Shown here piece after piece: positions 1 to 8,492 of a DNA stretch of 64,000 nt (positions are counted from its first letter, which is position 1; each line of letters begins with the position of its first letter). The notes beneath the pieces were generated by a model. That model ran no database searches. It worked only from the letters and a program-made list of their open reading frames with translations, and was not told the DNA's origin. This DNA comes from Nocardioides luti. Its GTDB lineage: Bacteria > Actinomycetota > Actinomycetes > Propionibacteriales > Nocardioidaceae. Where the stretch lies: positions 868,001 to 932,000 of the forward strand of contig NZ_JACKXE010000001.1 of NCBI RefSeq assembly GCF_014212315.1, given 5' to 3'. The position numbers and the translations under genes are program-made.

Positions 1-343
1 CGTCGGCGTGCAGGGCCTCGAAGAGCGGGCCGACCTCGGGGTCGGTCAGCGTGTGCGGCTGCCAGAAGTCGTAGTAGGCGCCGAGCAGGTCCGGGTCGTG
101 CTCGAGCCCGGCCTCGGCGAACAGGTCGTCGACCGTCGAGCTCTGCTGGTGGTCCCGCGACCGCCCCCAGATCGTGTCGCCGGCCCGGTGCAGGCGGGCG
201 GTGATCTCGGCGGGGTCGTGGTCGGCGTTCACGACGGCCTGCGCGAGCGCCAGCGACTCGGCGTGGAAGTCGACGTCGTGCCACCGCGTGAGCGTGCCGC
301 CCCAGTCGAAGATGACGGCGTCGATGTGGGGGTGTCCGGACAT
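1..343 (-). CDS. HAD-superfamily hydrolase, C-terminus cut by window edge
   Basis: The first 114 residues are present and the rest lies beyond the left edge. The N-terminus reads HIDAVIFDWGGTLTRW, the HAD motif I with nucleophile Asp13 and the family G-G-T-L. Helical cap-like sequence with TRLHRAGDTIW follows. HAD enzymes hydrolyse phosphate esters or C-halogen bonds through an aspartyl intermediate; the substrate cannot be told from this fragment. The ATG at 343 has no Shine-Dalgarno sequence, but a TAGGCT box lies 7 nt upstream, so a leaderless mRNA is likely. It is transcribed divergently from the gene at 442. Confidence 0.85.
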   Translation of the reverse strand, partial: MSGHPHIDAVIFDWGGTLTRWHDVDFHAESLALAQAVVNADHDPAEITARLHRAGDTIWGRSRDHQQSSTVDDLFAEAGLEHDPDLLGAYYDFWQPHTLTDPEVGPLFEALHAD

Positions 344-350
344 GCGCCGG

Positions 351-356
351 AGCCTA
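351..356 (-). promoter_or_regulatory. -10 box TAGGCT of the HAD gene, leaderless
   Basis: TAGGCT (TAnnnT type) ends 7 nt before the ATG at 343, so transcription is predicted to begin at or next to the start codon. Leaderless mRNAs of this design are common in Actinobacteria. Confidence 0.55.
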
Positions 357-441
357 GGACACGGCGGGGACGCCGCGTCGCGTGCGCCACCCGGCCCCGG
401 TCCTCGACTAGCGTCTGCGACGACGAGACCGGGAGGTGCGG

Positions 442-1125
442 ATGACGGGGATCGGCACCCTCGCCGAGGGCCCGCTGCACGCGGCCGTGAAGCAGTGGCT
501 GTCCGCGCCGGGCGACCGCTTCGAGGTGCCGGTCGGGCGCTGGGTCGTGGACCTCGTGCGCGCCGACGGCGAGCTGGTCGAGATCCAGACCGGCGGCTTC
601 GGCCCGCTCGGCCCCAAGCTCGACGGCCTCCTCGACACGCACCGGATGCGGATCGTGCACCCGGTCCCGGCCGAGCGCCGCATCGTGCGCGTCGACCGCG
701 ACAGCGTGGTGCTCTCGGAGCGCCGCTCCCCCAAGCGCGCCGGCGTGCTCGAGGTCTTCGAGAAGCTGGTCGCCTTCCCGTCGCTGGTCGGGCACCCGCA
801 CCTCGTGCTCGAGGTCCTGCTCTGCGCGGAGGACCACGTCCGCTCCCCCGCCCCGACGCGCAGCCGGTCCGGCCGGCGCACCCGCGACCCCGGCGTACGC
901 CACCTCACCGACGTCCTCGCACGCCACGAGGTACGCCGGCCCGCGGACGTGCTCGGCCTGCTCGGCGCCCCGCTCCCGGACGGAGCGTTCACGACCGCCG
1001 AGCTCGGGGCGCGGCTCGGCGTCCCGGTGCTGCTCGCGCAGCGGGTGGCCTACTGCCTGCGGCTGATGGAGCTGCTCGAGCCCGCCGGCAAGCGGGGGCA
1101 CGCGCCGCTGCACCGCGCCGTGTAG
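442..1125 (+). CDS. conserved hypothetical protein, possible PD-(D/E)xK nuclease fold
   Basis: 227 residues, cytosolic, no signal peptide. Near the N-terminus the order is RWVVDLVRADGELVEIQTG followed by GPKLDGLL, giving Asp37, Glu48-x-Gln50 and Lys59. That spacing resembles the D, ExQ and K of restriction-endonuclease-like folds, which is only a motif-level hint. The C-terminal third (TTAELGARLGVPVLLAQRVAYCLRLMELLEP) looks like a winged helix, so a DNA-associated role is plausible but unproven. ATG 442 is preferred over GTG 436 because GGGAGG at 431-436 sits 5 nt upstream of it. TAGCGT at 409-414 could be the -10 element. Confidence 0.75.
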   Translation: MTGIGTLAEGPLHAAVKQWLSAPGDRFEVPVGRWVVDLVRADGELVEIQTGGFGPLGPKLDGLLDTHRMRIVHPVPAERRIVRVDRDSVVLSERRSPKRAGVLEVFEKLVAFPSLVGHPHLVLEVLLCAEDHVRSPAPTRSRSGRRTRDPGVRHLTDVLARHEVRRPADVLGLLGAPLPDGAFTTAELGARLGVPVLLAQRVAYCLRLMELLEPAGKRGHAPLHRAV

Positions 1126-1136
1126 GGGTCTGGCCG

Positions 1137-1282
1137 GTGGTTGAGGAGGTTGCGCAGCAACCGTCTCGAGACCCACCCCACCCCGGTGGTTGAGGAGGTT
1201 GCGCAGCAACCGTCTCGAAACCACCCGACCGGCCTGCTGGGGTGGTTTCGAGACAGGCGCCAGGGCGCCTTCCTCAACCACC
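1137..1282. repeat. GGTGGTT-bounded palindromic repeats, set 1
   Basis: Two kinds of about 41-base unit are present. Unit A begins GGTGGTTGAGGA, has the centre GGTTGCGCAGCAACC and ends GTCTCGAAACCACC. Unit B begins GGTGGTTTCGAGAC, has the centre AGGCGCCAGGGCGCCT and ends TCCTCAACCACC. The flanks of B are the reverse complement of the flanks of A. Here there is a lone A (1137-1178, slightly degenerate) and then an A-B pair (1185-1225 and 1241-1282) with a 15-base spacer. Confidence 0.9.
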
Positions 1283-1374
1283 AGACGATCACGAGACGAC
1301 GAGCCCCAGGACGCATCCGGCACCTGACGCACGGCGTGTCGGGTGCTTCGTGCGTCGCACGACGTACCCACCCC

Positions 1375-1509
1375 GGTGGTTGAGGAGGTTGCGCAGCAAC
1401 CGTCTCGAAACCACCCGACCAGTCCGCAGAGGTGGTTTCGAGACAGGCGCCAGGGCGCCTTCCTCAACCACCGCACGAGACAGGCGCCAGGGCTCCCTCC
1501 TCGACCACC
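1375..1509. repeat. GGTGGTT-bounded palindromic repeats, set 2
   Basis: A unit at 1375-1415, B unit at 1431-1472, then a degraded partial B (about 1475-1509) whose centre is GGCGCCAGGGCTCCCT. Together with set 1 they fill the 390-base gap between the gene ending at 1125 and the stop of proS. I see no gene in the gap. Confidence 0.9.
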
Positions 1510-1515
1510 GAACGA

Positions 1516-3297
1516 TCAGGAGCGGACGAGCCCCACCACGTGGTCGACGACCTGGTCGGCGGGCACGTCGGAGCGCTCGCCGCTGGCGCGGTCCTTGACC
1601 TCGACGACGCCGTCGACGAGTCCCTTGCCGACCACGACGATGGTGGGCACGCCGATCAGCTCGGCGTCCTTGAACTTCACGCCGGGGCTGATCTTGCCGC
1701 GGCGGTCGTCGTAGAGGACGTCGAGGCCCTGGGTGGACAGCTCGGAGGCGATCCGCTCGGCGGCGGTGAAGAGCGCGTCGTCCTTGCCGGCGGCGACCAC
1801 GTGCACGTCGACGGGCGAGACGGCCCGCGGCCAGGACAGGCCCACCTCGTCGAGGGTGTCCTCGGCGATCGCGGCGACGGCCCGCGAGGGACCGATGCCG
1901 TAGGAGCCCATCGTGACCGTCACGAGCTTGCCGTTCTCGTCGAGCACCTTCAGGTCGAGCGCGTCCGCGAACTTGCGGCCGAGCTGGAAGATGTGGCCCA
2001 TCTCGATGCCACGGGCGGACTCGAGCACCCCGTCGTCACCGCGGGCGGCGCACTGCGGGCAGGCGTCGCCGTCGCGGACCTCGGCGGCCTCGATGGTGCC
2101 GTCGGGGACGAAGTCGCGGCCCGCGACCAGGTCGATCACGTGGCTGCCGTCGACGTTCGCGCCGGTGACCCAGCGGGTGCCCTCCACGACGCGGGGGTCG
2201 ACGAGATAGCGGATCTCGGACGCGCTCTTCTCACCCAGCGCGCCGGGCCCGATGTAGCCCTTGACCAGCGCGGGGTGCTCGGCGAAGTCCTTCTCCCCGA
2301 ACGGCTGGAACTCCGCGGGGTGCACGGCCGCCTCGAGGCGCTTCTGGTCGACCTCGCGGTCGCCGGGCACGCCGATGGCGAGGGGCTCGCGTGTGCCGTC
2401 GGGGTGGGCCAGCATCATCAGGACGTTCTTGAGCGTGTCCGCGGCCGCCCAGGGCCGGTCCGCGCGGGGGAACTCCGCGTTGAGGTGGTCGACAAGGGTC
2501 TGGATCGTGGGGGTGCCGGGCGTCTGCTCGGCGTGGGCGGCCGGCGCGTCGTCGTACGCCACCACCGCGGGCGCGGGCACCTGGACGGCCTCGACGTTGG
2601 CCGCGAAGTCGCAGGTCGTGCAGCGGACGTAGGTGTCCTCGCCGATCTCGGAGCGCGCCAGGAACTCCTCCGACTTCGAGCCACCCATGGCGCCCGAGTG
2701 CGCGGACACGATGACGTAGGAGAAGCCGAGCCGGTCGAAGATCCGGATGTAGGCGTCGCGGTGCTTGAGATAGCTCGCGTCCAGCCCGGCGTCGTCGACG
2801 TCGAAGGAGTAGGAGTCCTTCATGACGAACTCGCGCCCGCGCAGGAGACCGGCGCGGGGGCGCGACTCGTCGCGGTACTTCGTCTGGATCTGGTAGATCG
2901 AGAGCGGCAGGTCCTTGTACGACGAGTAGAGGTCCTTCACCACGAGGGTGAACATCTCCTCGTGCGTGGGGCCGAGCAGGTAGTCGTCGCCCTTGCGGTC
3001 CTTGAGCCGGAAGATGCCGTCGCCGTACTCCGTCCAGCGGTTGGTCGCCTCGTAGGGCTTGCGGGGCAGCAGCGCGGGGAACAGCAGCTCTTGGGCGCCG
3101 ATGGAGTCCATCTCGTCCCGGATGATCTGCTCGATCTTGCGGAGCACCCGCAGGCCGAGGGGCAGCCAGGTGTAGATGCCCGGGGCGGCCCGGCGGATGT
3201 AGCCCGCGCGCACGAGGAAGCGGTGGCTCTGCACCTCGGCGTCCGCGGGGTCGTCACGCAGGGTCCGCACGAACAGGCTCGACATCCTCAGGATCAT
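1516..3297 (-). CDS. proS: prolyl-tRNA synthetase, bacterial type with INS editing domain
   Basis: 593 residues, normal for bacterial-type ProRS. It charges tRNA-Pro with proline in the cytosol. Class II signatures are clear: motif 1 region around [17 protein letters not shown], motif 2 around [19 protein letters not shown], and motif 3 in [15 protein letters not shown]. The YbaK-like insertion (residues roughly 250-390, including [17 protein letters not shown]) hydrolyses mischarged Ala-tRNA-Pro. A C-terminal anticodon-binding domain begins near VSPVDVHVV. The ATG at 3297 (protein starts MILRMSSLF) is chosen because TAGCCT lies 7 nt upstream; an in-frame ATG at 3285 is the alternative. Part of the conserved minus-strand backbone with ispG, rseP and dxr. 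Confidence 0.97.
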   Translation of the reverse strand: MILRMSSLFVRTLRDDPADAEVQSHRFLVRAGYIRRAAPGIYTWLPLGLRVLRKIEQIIRDEMDSIGAQELLFPALLPRKPYEATNRWTEYGDGIFRLKDRKGDDYLLGPTHEEMFTLVVKDLYSSYKDLPLSIYQIQTKYRDESRPRAGLLRGREFVMKDSYSFDVDDAGLDASYLKHRDAYIRIFDRLGFSYVIVSAHSGAMGGSKSEEFLARSEIGEDTYVRCTTCDFAANVEAVQVPAPAVVAYDDAPAAHAEQTPGTPTIQTLVDHLNAEFPRADRPWAAADTLKNVLMMLAHPDGTREPLAIGVPGDREVDQKRLEAAVHPAEFQPFGEKDFAEHPALVKGYIGPGALGEKSASEIRYLVDPRVVEGTRWVTGANVDGSHVIDLVAGRDFVPDGTIEAAEVRDGDACPQCAARGDDGVLESARGIEMGHIFQLGRKFADALDLKVLDENGKLVTVTMGSYGIGPSRAVAAIAEDTLDEVGLSWPRAVSPVDVHVVAAGKDDALFTAAERIASELSTQGLDVLYDDRRGKISPGVKFKDAELIGVPTIVVVGKGLVDGVVEVKDRASGERSDVPADQVVDHVVGLVRS

Positions 3298-3304
3298 GGG
3301 ACGC

Positions 3305-3310
3305 AGGCTA
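3305..3310 (-). promoter_or_regulatory. -10 box TAGCCT of proS, leaderless
   Basis: TAGCCT ends 7 nt before the ATG at 3297. It supports that start over the in-frame ATG 12 nt downstream. Confidence 0.5.
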
Positions 3311-3424
3311 TCTGTGGCACCGTGGGCCCCGCGAACCAGTTGTCCCCGGACAGCAACCATCCGCCGTTCGCCGGCGTCATCCGTGTGACACCGGGAACGG
3401 CCCGGTCACCACTCGGGAGAGACC

Positions 3425-4453
3425 TTGAAGCGCACCACGAACATCCACCGGTTGACCCGCGGCCTCGTCGGGCTCGCCGTCGCCGCCACCCTCGTGGGCC
3501 TCGCCGCCCCGGCGGGCGCGGCCGTGCCCGAGACCCGGGTCCGCCCCGCCCAGCTCGACCGGGGCGCCGACCAGGTCGGTGCCCACCTCGAGGGCAAGAC
3601 CGTCGTCGACGGTGACGTCCGGGTGCCCGTCAGGGCCGGCATCGTCACCCTGCTGGGCACGTCCGGCGACGAGTACGTCGTCGCCACCAGCAACGCGAAC
3701 GGCAGCGGCCGCTTCCACACGTTCCGCCTCTCGGCCGACGGGGACCGGACCCCGCTGCTCGACGGGGTGCCGATCTTCGACCAGGTGCTGTCCCGCGACG
3801 GCAGCCAGGTGGCCCGCTCGGTCGACCGGACCGGCGAGTCGACCGTGGTGCGCGTCTGGAGCGCCGTCGACGGCGAGCGCGTCGTGAGCCGCCGCTTCCC
3901 CGGCTCCGCCACGGTGCTGGACTTCGACCAGCAGCGGATGGTGCTGGGCTCGTGGGGGCCGAACCGCACGGTCTCGTGGGACGTCGCGGCCGGCACGACC
4001 CGTCGGGTCGTGAACAAGGTCGGGTACGCCGCCGACCTGCGCGCCGACCGGCTCGCCGTGCTGACCGGCGACCCCTACAACGGCGGCTGCAGCCTGACCT
4101 CGCGGCTGTCCACGCCGGCGAGGACGCTCTGGAAGTCCTGCACCGAGGTCGTGCGGGCCTTCGCCCCGAGCGGCGGTCGCACCGCCACCGTCCACATCCT
4201 CTCGGACGGCCTCGGCCCGCGCGAGGTGCGCCTGCACGCGACCGGTGGCAGGCTGCTGGCGCGCTACACGGCCGGCTACTACTTCGGCCGGATCGCCTTC
4301 GAGACGCCCCGCGACCTGCTGCTGGAGACCTACAGCCGGAACCAGGGCTCGACGGTCCGCTGCGCGCTGACCGACTGCGAGCGGGCGGAGCGGCTGACGC
4401 CGACCCCGGACTACCGCGTCACCCCTCGCGAGCAGCGCGCACTGCGGCCCTGA
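3425..4453 (+). CDS. secreted protein, beta-propeller-like, function unknown
   Basis: 342 residues starting at TTG, with GGGAGA at 3416-3421 as ribosome-binding site. A classic signal peptide is followed by an Ala-x-Ala site (LVGLAAPAGA, cleavage near residue 33). The mature protein has repeated short strands with DG, SRDGSQVARS, VRVWSAVDGE and TVSWDVAAGTTRR, the look of WD40/PQQ-type propeller blades. Four Cys residues in the C-terminal half could form disulfides. No catalytic motif was recognised. The same leader, CTCGGGAGAGA, precedes the secreted RTX gene at 15250. The 3' end overlaps the convergent DoxX-like gene by 35 bases. Confidence 0.8.
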   Translation: MKRTTNIHRLTRGLVGLAVAATLVGLAAPAGAAVPETRVRPAQLDRGADQVGAHLEGKTVVDGDVRVPVRAGIVTLLGTSGDEYVVATSNANGSGRFHTFRLSADGDRTPLLDGVPIFDQVLSRDGSQVARSVDRTGESTVVRVWSAVDGERVVSRRFPGSATVLDFDQQRMVLGSWGPNRTVSWDVAAGTTRRVVNKVGYAADLRADRLAVLTGDPYNGGCSLTSRLSTPARTLWKSCTEVVRAFAPSGGRTATVHILSDGLGPREVRLHATGGRLLARYTAGYYFGRIAFETPRDLLLETYSRNQGSTVRCALTDCERAERLTPTPDYRVTPREQRALRP

Positions 4454-4784
4454 TCATCGGCGCCTGCAGCGGGAGCCGGGCGAAGGCCGCGACCTTCAGC
4501 CCGGTCTTCCGCGAGCGGGTGGAGTCCTGCGCCATCTTCACGTTGCCGGGGAACACCCCGACCAGCAGCGCGGCGCTCGCCCACCCGGCCAGGCTGCGCG
4601 TGCGCGGGTGCAGGAGGCCCGCGGCGCAGGCCAGCTCGGCGACGCCGCTGCCGAGGATGACCTCGCGGTGGGCGGGCACCCAGCTCGGCATCAGCGGCTC
4701 GTAGACCTCCGGCCTCGCGAGGTGGACGGTGCCGCTCACGGCGAAGATGGCGGCCAGGCCTGCGGTGCTGCGCGAGATGCTCAC
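4419..4784 (-). CDS. DoxX-like small membrane protein
   Basis: 121 residues with about four hydrophobic segments (LAAIFAVSGTVHLA, VILGSGVAELACAAGL, LAGWASAALLVGVF). SGTVHLARP and the spacing of helices fit the DoxX/MauE family of four-helix inner-membrane proteins, whose roles vary and are mostly redox or stress related. The GTG start has TACCGT 6 nt upstream, so the mRNA is probably leaderless. It overlaps the convergent secreted-protein gene by 35 bases. Confidence 0.75.
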   Translation of the reverse strand: MSISRSTAGLAAIFAVSGTVHLARPEVYEPLMPSWVPAHREVILGSGVAELACAAGLLHPRTRSLAGWASAALLVGVFPGNVKMAQDSTRSRKTGLKVAAFARLPLQAPMIRAAVRAAREG

Positions 4785-4790
4785 GGGGTC

Positions 4791-4796
4791 ACGGTA
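4791..4796 (-). promoter_or_regulatory. -10 box TACCGT, leaderless GTG start
   Basis: TACCGT ends 6 nt before the GTG at 4784 of the DoxX-like gene. Confidence 0.45.
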
Positions 4797-4842
4797 GTGG
4801 CCGGCGTACGCCGTGCCGAGGGGTCGTCCGGGAACGGTCCCC

Positions 4843-5688
4843 TCAGAACATCACGGTCGCGAAGCGGGCGGTCTCGCGGAAGCCTACCTTCGCGTAGGTG
4901 CCGCGGGCCGGCTCGTTCCACTCGTTGACGTAGAGCGACACGACCGGGGCCACCTCGGCCCGGACCAGCTCGACCACGGCGGCCATGCCGGCGGCGGCCA
5001 GCCCCTCGCCGCGGCGGTCCCGGGGCACCCAGACGCCCTGGATCTGCGCGGCGTGCGGCGTGGCGCAGGCGACCTCGGCCTTGAACACCAGGCGGCCGTC
5101 GTCGAAGCGGGCGAACGACCAGCCGCGGTTCATCAGCTGGGTGACGCGGGCGCGGTAGAGGTCCGCCCCGCCGCCGGCCTCCGGGGAGAGCCCGACCTCC
5201 TCGGTGTACATCGCCACGCAGGCCGGGTAGAGCTCGGCCATGTCGTTCCGCGTGGTCCGGCGGACCAACGGGTCCGGTGTGACGGCCGGGGCCGTGTCGA
5301 TCTCGAGGTGGGGCTGGTTCCACCGGGTCTCGCGCGGCTTGCCCCAGCCGGCGGCGACGCCGTTCCAGAACACCTCGACGGCCTCCTGGGTCCCCACGAT
5401 GGTGGAGACGGTGCGGCCGCGGGTCAGGGCACGCTCCGCGAAGGCCGCCGCGTCCTCGGCGGTCGCCTGCACGGGCACCAGGTTGGCGCCGACGTGGCAG
5501 GCCGAGCGGAGCTCGCCGCCCTCGAAGCGCCCCCACATCTCGCCCCCGAGCCACCGCGGCTCCAGGTGGGTGGTGCGCGCCCGGTAGTCGGCGAACACGT
5601 TGACGACCGGGTCCTGGCCCGCGAGCGCCAGGAACGCCTCGAGGTCCCCTGTCGCGAGGGGCCGGACGCCGTGGCGGGTCGTGAGCAC
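4843..5688 (-). CDS. GNAT N-acetyltransferase with N-terminal DUF4081-type domain
   Basis: 281 residues. The N-terminal half (LATGDLEAFLALAGQDPVVN through TIVGTQEAVEVFWNGV) resembles DUF4081. The C-terminal half is a GNAT fold with the acetyl-CoA loop in GVWVPRDRRGEGLAAAGMAA and the strand SLYVNEWNEPARGTYAKVGF. Proteins of this architecture sit next to ispG in many actinobacteria (M. tuberculosis Rv2867c). Here two phosphoesterase genes and an MFS gene separate them. The substrate is unknown. The GTG start has TAGGCT 6 nt upstream, whose TAG is the stop codon of the upstream MFS gene. Confidence 0.88.
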   Translation of the reverse strand: MLTTRHGVRPLATGDLEAFLALAGQDPVVNVFADYRARTTHLEPRWLGGEMWGRFEGGELRSACHVGANLVPVQATAEDAAAFAERALTRGRTVSTIVGTQEAVEVFWNGVAAGWGKPRETRWNQPHLEIDTAPAVTPDPLVRRTTRNDMAELYPACVAMYTEEVGLSPEAGGGADLYRARVTQLMNRGWSFARFDDGRLVFKAEVACATPHAAQIQGVWVPRDRRGEGLAAAGMAAVVELVRAEVAPVVSLYVNEWNEPARGTYAKVGFRETARFATVMF

Positions 5689-5694
5689 GTGGGG

Positions 5695-5700
5695 AGCCTA
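5695..5700 (-). promoter_or_regulatory. -10 box TAGGCT overlapping the MFS stop codon
   Basis: The TAG stop of the MFS gene (5700-5698) is the first half of TAGGCT, which ends 6 nt before the GTG of the GNAT gene. This gives the GNAT its own leaderless promoter inside a 9-base intergenic gap. Confidence 0.45.
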
Positions 5701-6957
5701 CGCGGAGACGCTGACGGCCGGGGTGTCCTGCACCGGCGTCCGGCGGAGCGGGGACGTCCAGGCGACGAGCACGCCCACGAGGTTGACGACCGTGAAGGCC
5801 AGCATCGTCGGGCGCAGCCCCAGGGGCCCCACCACCAGACCGGCGAGGAGGGCGCCGCCGGTCCAGCCGATCCCCCAGCTCAGCATCCGGCCCGCGGTGT
5901 TGACGCGCCCGAGCAGGTGCTCGGGGGTCACCTGCTGCCGGTAGGTGATCGAGTTGATGGTCACCAGGGTGGCCGCGGCCGCCCACACCATCATCAGCGG
6001 CGCGGCCAGCCACCAGGTCTGCAGCCGCGACACGGCGATCCCGATCCCGGCGGCGACCGGCAGGGCGAGCAGCGTGATCCGCGCCGGCGTCACGAACCGC
6101 ACCAGCGCGGGCAGCGACAGCGAGGCCGCGAGGCCACCGAGCGCCCACGCGGCGTACGTGACGCCGAAGCGCCAGCCGTCGGTGCCGAGCCCCAGCACAC
6201 GGTCGATCCACACCACGCTGAGCGCCATGTAGCCGCCGAGCGAGACGCACTGGACGAAGCCGATGACCGTCATCGTGCGCACCCCGGGGTGGTGCACGAG
6301 GTAGTCGAGCCCCTCCCCGATGTCGCGGAAGACCTGCCGCACCGTGAGCGCGCTGCGGGCGCGGGTCGCGTCGTGCATCGGGCGGTGGATGCCCGCGATG
6401 AGCGCCGCCGACGCGGCGAAGGTGAGCGCGTCGAAGCCGAGCAGCCACGCGGGGTCGAGGACGGCCATCAGGGCCCCGACCACCGACGGCACGACGATCT
6501 CGATGACGCTCTGCACCGACCAGGTCAGGGAGTTCGCGCTCGCGATCCGGTCCCGTCCGACCAGCGTGGGGACCGCGCCGAAGACCGCCCCGTCGAAGAA
6601 CACCCCGATGCTCGGGCCGACGAACGCGACGGCCAGGACGTGCGGCACGGTCACGGTGCCGAGCCAGGCGGCCAGCGGGATCGTGGCGAGGACCAAGGTG
6701 CTGAGGACGTCGGCAACGATCATCACGCGACGCCGGTCCCAGCGGTCGGTGAGCGCGCCGGAGAAGAGCCCGAGGAGGAGGTACGGCGCCGCCTCGCACC
6801 CGGCGACCAGCGCGGTCAGCCCGGCGTCGTCGCTGGTGCGGTAGACGAGGACGGGCAGCGCGATCAGCGTGGCGACGTTGCCGGCGACGCTGAGGCAGCG
6901 GGAGACGAGGTAGCGCAGGAACTGGCCGTCCCGGAGCAGGCTGTCATCGCGCGGCAC
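5698..6957 (-). CDS. MFS transporter, multidrug/siderophore exporter type (MFS_3-like)
   Basis: 419 residues with 12 predicted membrane segments. The cytoplasmic loop motif between helices 2 and 3 is SGALTDRWDRRRVMIVAD, the canonical MFS motif A. The overall style (FLRYLVSRCLSVAGNVATLIALP, ITYRQQVTPEHLLGRVNTA) matches MFS_3 exporters such as the EntS/macrolide-efflux group. The direction is probably export by proton antiport; the substrate is unknown. GTG start with a strong GGAGGGGGAG upstream. The stop codon forms part of the next gene's -10 box. Confidence 0.88.
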   Translation of the reverse strand: MPRDDSLLRDGQFLRYLVSRCLSVAGNVATLIALPVLVYRTSDDAGLTALVAGCEAAPYLLLGLFSGALTDRWDRRRVMIVADVLSTLVLATIPLAAWLGTVTVPHVLAVAFVGPSIGVFFDGAVFGAVPTLVGRDRIASANSLTWSVQSVIEIVVPSVVGALMAVLDPAWLLGFDALTFAASAALIAGIHRPMHDATRARSALTVRQVFRDIGEGLDYLVHHPGVRTMTVIGFVQCVSLGGYMALSVVWIDRVLGLGTDGWRFGVTYAAWALGGLAASLSLPALVRFVTPARITLLALPVAAGIGIAVSRLQTWWLAAPLMMVWAAAATLVTINSITYRQQVTPEHLLGRVNTAGRMLSWGIGWTGGALLAGLVVGPLGLRPTMLAFTVVNLVGVLVAWTSPLRRTPVQDTPAVSVSA

Positions 6958-7082
6958 TGCTCCCCCTCCCGTCGGTCCTCCCGGTCACGTGCGTCGTGCG
7001 TCCCGGTGCGGCCATCATCGCAAGGGCGGGGTGGGTGCCCCGCAGCAACCTCGATCACGCCCCCGCCGGAGGGGTGGTCCCC

Positions 7083-7181
7083 GGTGGTTGAGGAGGTTGC
7101 GCAGCAACCGTCTCGAAACCACCCGACCGGTCCGCATGGGGTGGTTTCGAGACAGGCGCCAGGGCGCCTTCCTCAACCACC
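7083..7181. repeat. GGTGGTT-bounded A-B repeat pair
   Basis: A unit (7083-7123, centre GGTTGCGCAGCAACC), spacer, B unit (7140-7181, centre AGGCGCCAGGGCGCCT). It is nearly identical to the pairs at 1185 and 1375, including the spacer word CGACCGGTC. It lies upstream of the MFS gene. Confidence 0.9.
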
Positions 7182-7214
7182 GGGGGAAGGTGCTTCGTGC
7201 GTCGCAGCGCCGGC

Positions 7215-7312
7215 GGTGGTTGAGGAGGTTGCGCAGCAACCGTCTCGAAACCACCTGCCCGGTCCGTGGAGGTGGTGTCGAGACAGGCGCCGGAGCGCCG
7301 GCCTCGACCACC
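7215..7312. repeat. GGTGGTT-bounded A-B repeat pair, B degenerate
   Basis: A unit 7215-7255 is intact. B unit 7271-7312 has the changed centre GGCGCCGGAGCGCCGG and GCCTCGACCACC at its end. The short segment between this and the previous pair (GTGCTTCGTGCGTCGCA) also occurs between the two sets near 1350, so the pairs were probably copied as a block. The 6958-7328 gap holds only these repeats. Confidence 0.88.
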
Positions 7313-7328
7313 GCGTCGGGTGGTACGG

Positions 7329-8492
7329 CTACTCGTTCCAGCCGCTGTTGTAGACGTCGAGGCCGAAGGGCTGCACGTCGGCGGACCGGGCGTAGCCGAG
7401 CTTCCTCAGGTGGAAGATCTCCTCGATCGAGGCGAGCAGGCCGTAGTGGTTGTACGGCGTGGTGCTCCAGGTGTTCGGCTTGACGTACCGCGAGATCACC
7501 AGCGCGCCGATCCGGCCGCCGCCCGGGCCGAAGATGCCGGGCTGCGGGGAGTTCGGGGTGGCTCCCCCGCCGCAGCACGCGGTGGCGTCGGTCTGCGGGC
7601 CGTCGGACTCGTCGGCGGTGATGACCAGGACGCCGTTCTTCCTGAACGCCGGCGACTGCAGGATCCGCGGCACCCAGCGCTTCATGAAGGCGTTCACGGA
7701 CTTCAGGCCGCCGGGGCGGCCGTCGCCGCAGGCTGTGTCGTGGCCGTCGTCGCACAGGTCCGGGGTGATGTAGACGAGGTGCGGCGTGCGCTTGGTGGAG
7801 CGCAGGTCGCGCGGGAGGGCCTTCAGCTTCACCACGTGCTGCTTGCAGTACGTCGGGTGGTCGATGATCGAGCTGAAGTAGACGAACGGGTTGTGGCGGG
7901 CGGCGTAGTAGTCGGTGTCGGTCGCCTGCTGCGTGTCGTCCTGGGTGTCGCGGACCGGGTGCTGGCAGTTGGTCCGCATGTCCTGCATGTAGCCCTTCCA
8001 CCGCAGGTGCTTCCGCGTCATCTGCCGCGGCAGGCTGCGCACGTTCTTCGGGAAGACGCAGCCACGGCCCACCGCCTGCTGCGGCGCCTGGGTGCCGGTC
8101 TGCGTGAAGGTCGGGAAGTTCTGGCAGTCGGCCTGCATGTCGGGGTTCACGCCCTGGCCGGAGATCTGCGCGATGTAGTTGCCCTGCGAGTTGTGCGCGG
8201 TGCCGAAGTACTGGTTGAGCAGCACGCCCTTGCGGCGCAGCTGCTTCGCGAGGTACGGCGCCTCGGAGCCGGGGCCCCAGGTCTTGTCGTAGCCCTTGTT
8301 CTCGATGTTGATGACGAAGACGTGCTTGATCTTCGGGACGTACGCCGCGGTGCCGCGCGCCGGCGAGGCCGGAGCGGACGCGGCGACGGCGGCGGTCACC
8401 GGAGCGGCCTGGCGGGGCGCGGCGTCGGCCGGCGGCAGCGCCAGCGCGAGGGCCAGGCCCACGAGGACGAGGAGTCGGGTGTGGCGGTTCAT
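7329..8492 (-). CDS. secreted phosphoesterase (PF04185-like, acid phosphatase/PLC superfamily)
   Basis: 387 residues. The signal peptide (LLVLVGLALALALPPADAAP) predicts export. The alkaline-phosphatase-superfamily fold is suggested by KHVFVINIENKGYDKTWG near the mature N-terminus (the metal-binding ENxxYD region), FGTAHNSQGNYIAQISG, PDLCDDGHDTACGDG, and LVITADESDGPQTDATACC, with the metal-site Asp/Glu cluster. The family hydrolyses phosphomono- or diesters. The ATG overlaps the stop of the upstream phosphoesterase in a TGATG junction, so the two are translationally coupled and probably made together. The low identity between the two argues for different substrates. Confidence 0.85.
   Translation of the reverse strand: MNRHTRLLVLVGLALALALPPADAAPRQAAPVTAAVAASAPASPARGTAAYVPKIKHVFVINIENKGYDKTWGPGSEAPYLAKQLRRKGVLLNQYFGTAHNSQGNYIAQISGQGVNPDMQADCQNFPTFTQTGTQAPQQAVGRGCVFPKNVRSLPRQMTRKHLRWKGYMQDMRTNCQHPVRDTQDDTQQATDTDYYAARHNPFVYFSSIIDHPTYCKQHVVKLKALPRDLRSTKRTPHLVYITPDLCDDGHDTACGDGRPGGLKSVNAFMKRWVPRILQSPAFRKNGVLVITADESDGPQTDATACCGGGATPNSPQPGIFGPGGGRIGALVISRYVKPNTWSTTPYNHYGLLASIEEIFHLRKLGYARSADVQPFGLDVYNSGWNE

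Noticed and set aside
1432..3615. Long plus-strand open frame opposite proS
   Set aside because: It is the mirror frame of proS; the minus strand carries full class II synthetase motifs. The Val/Arg/Gly-rich translation has no domain.
4813..7353. 846-codon plus-strand open frame
   Set aside because: Antisense to GNAT and MFS genes that have strong family motifs.
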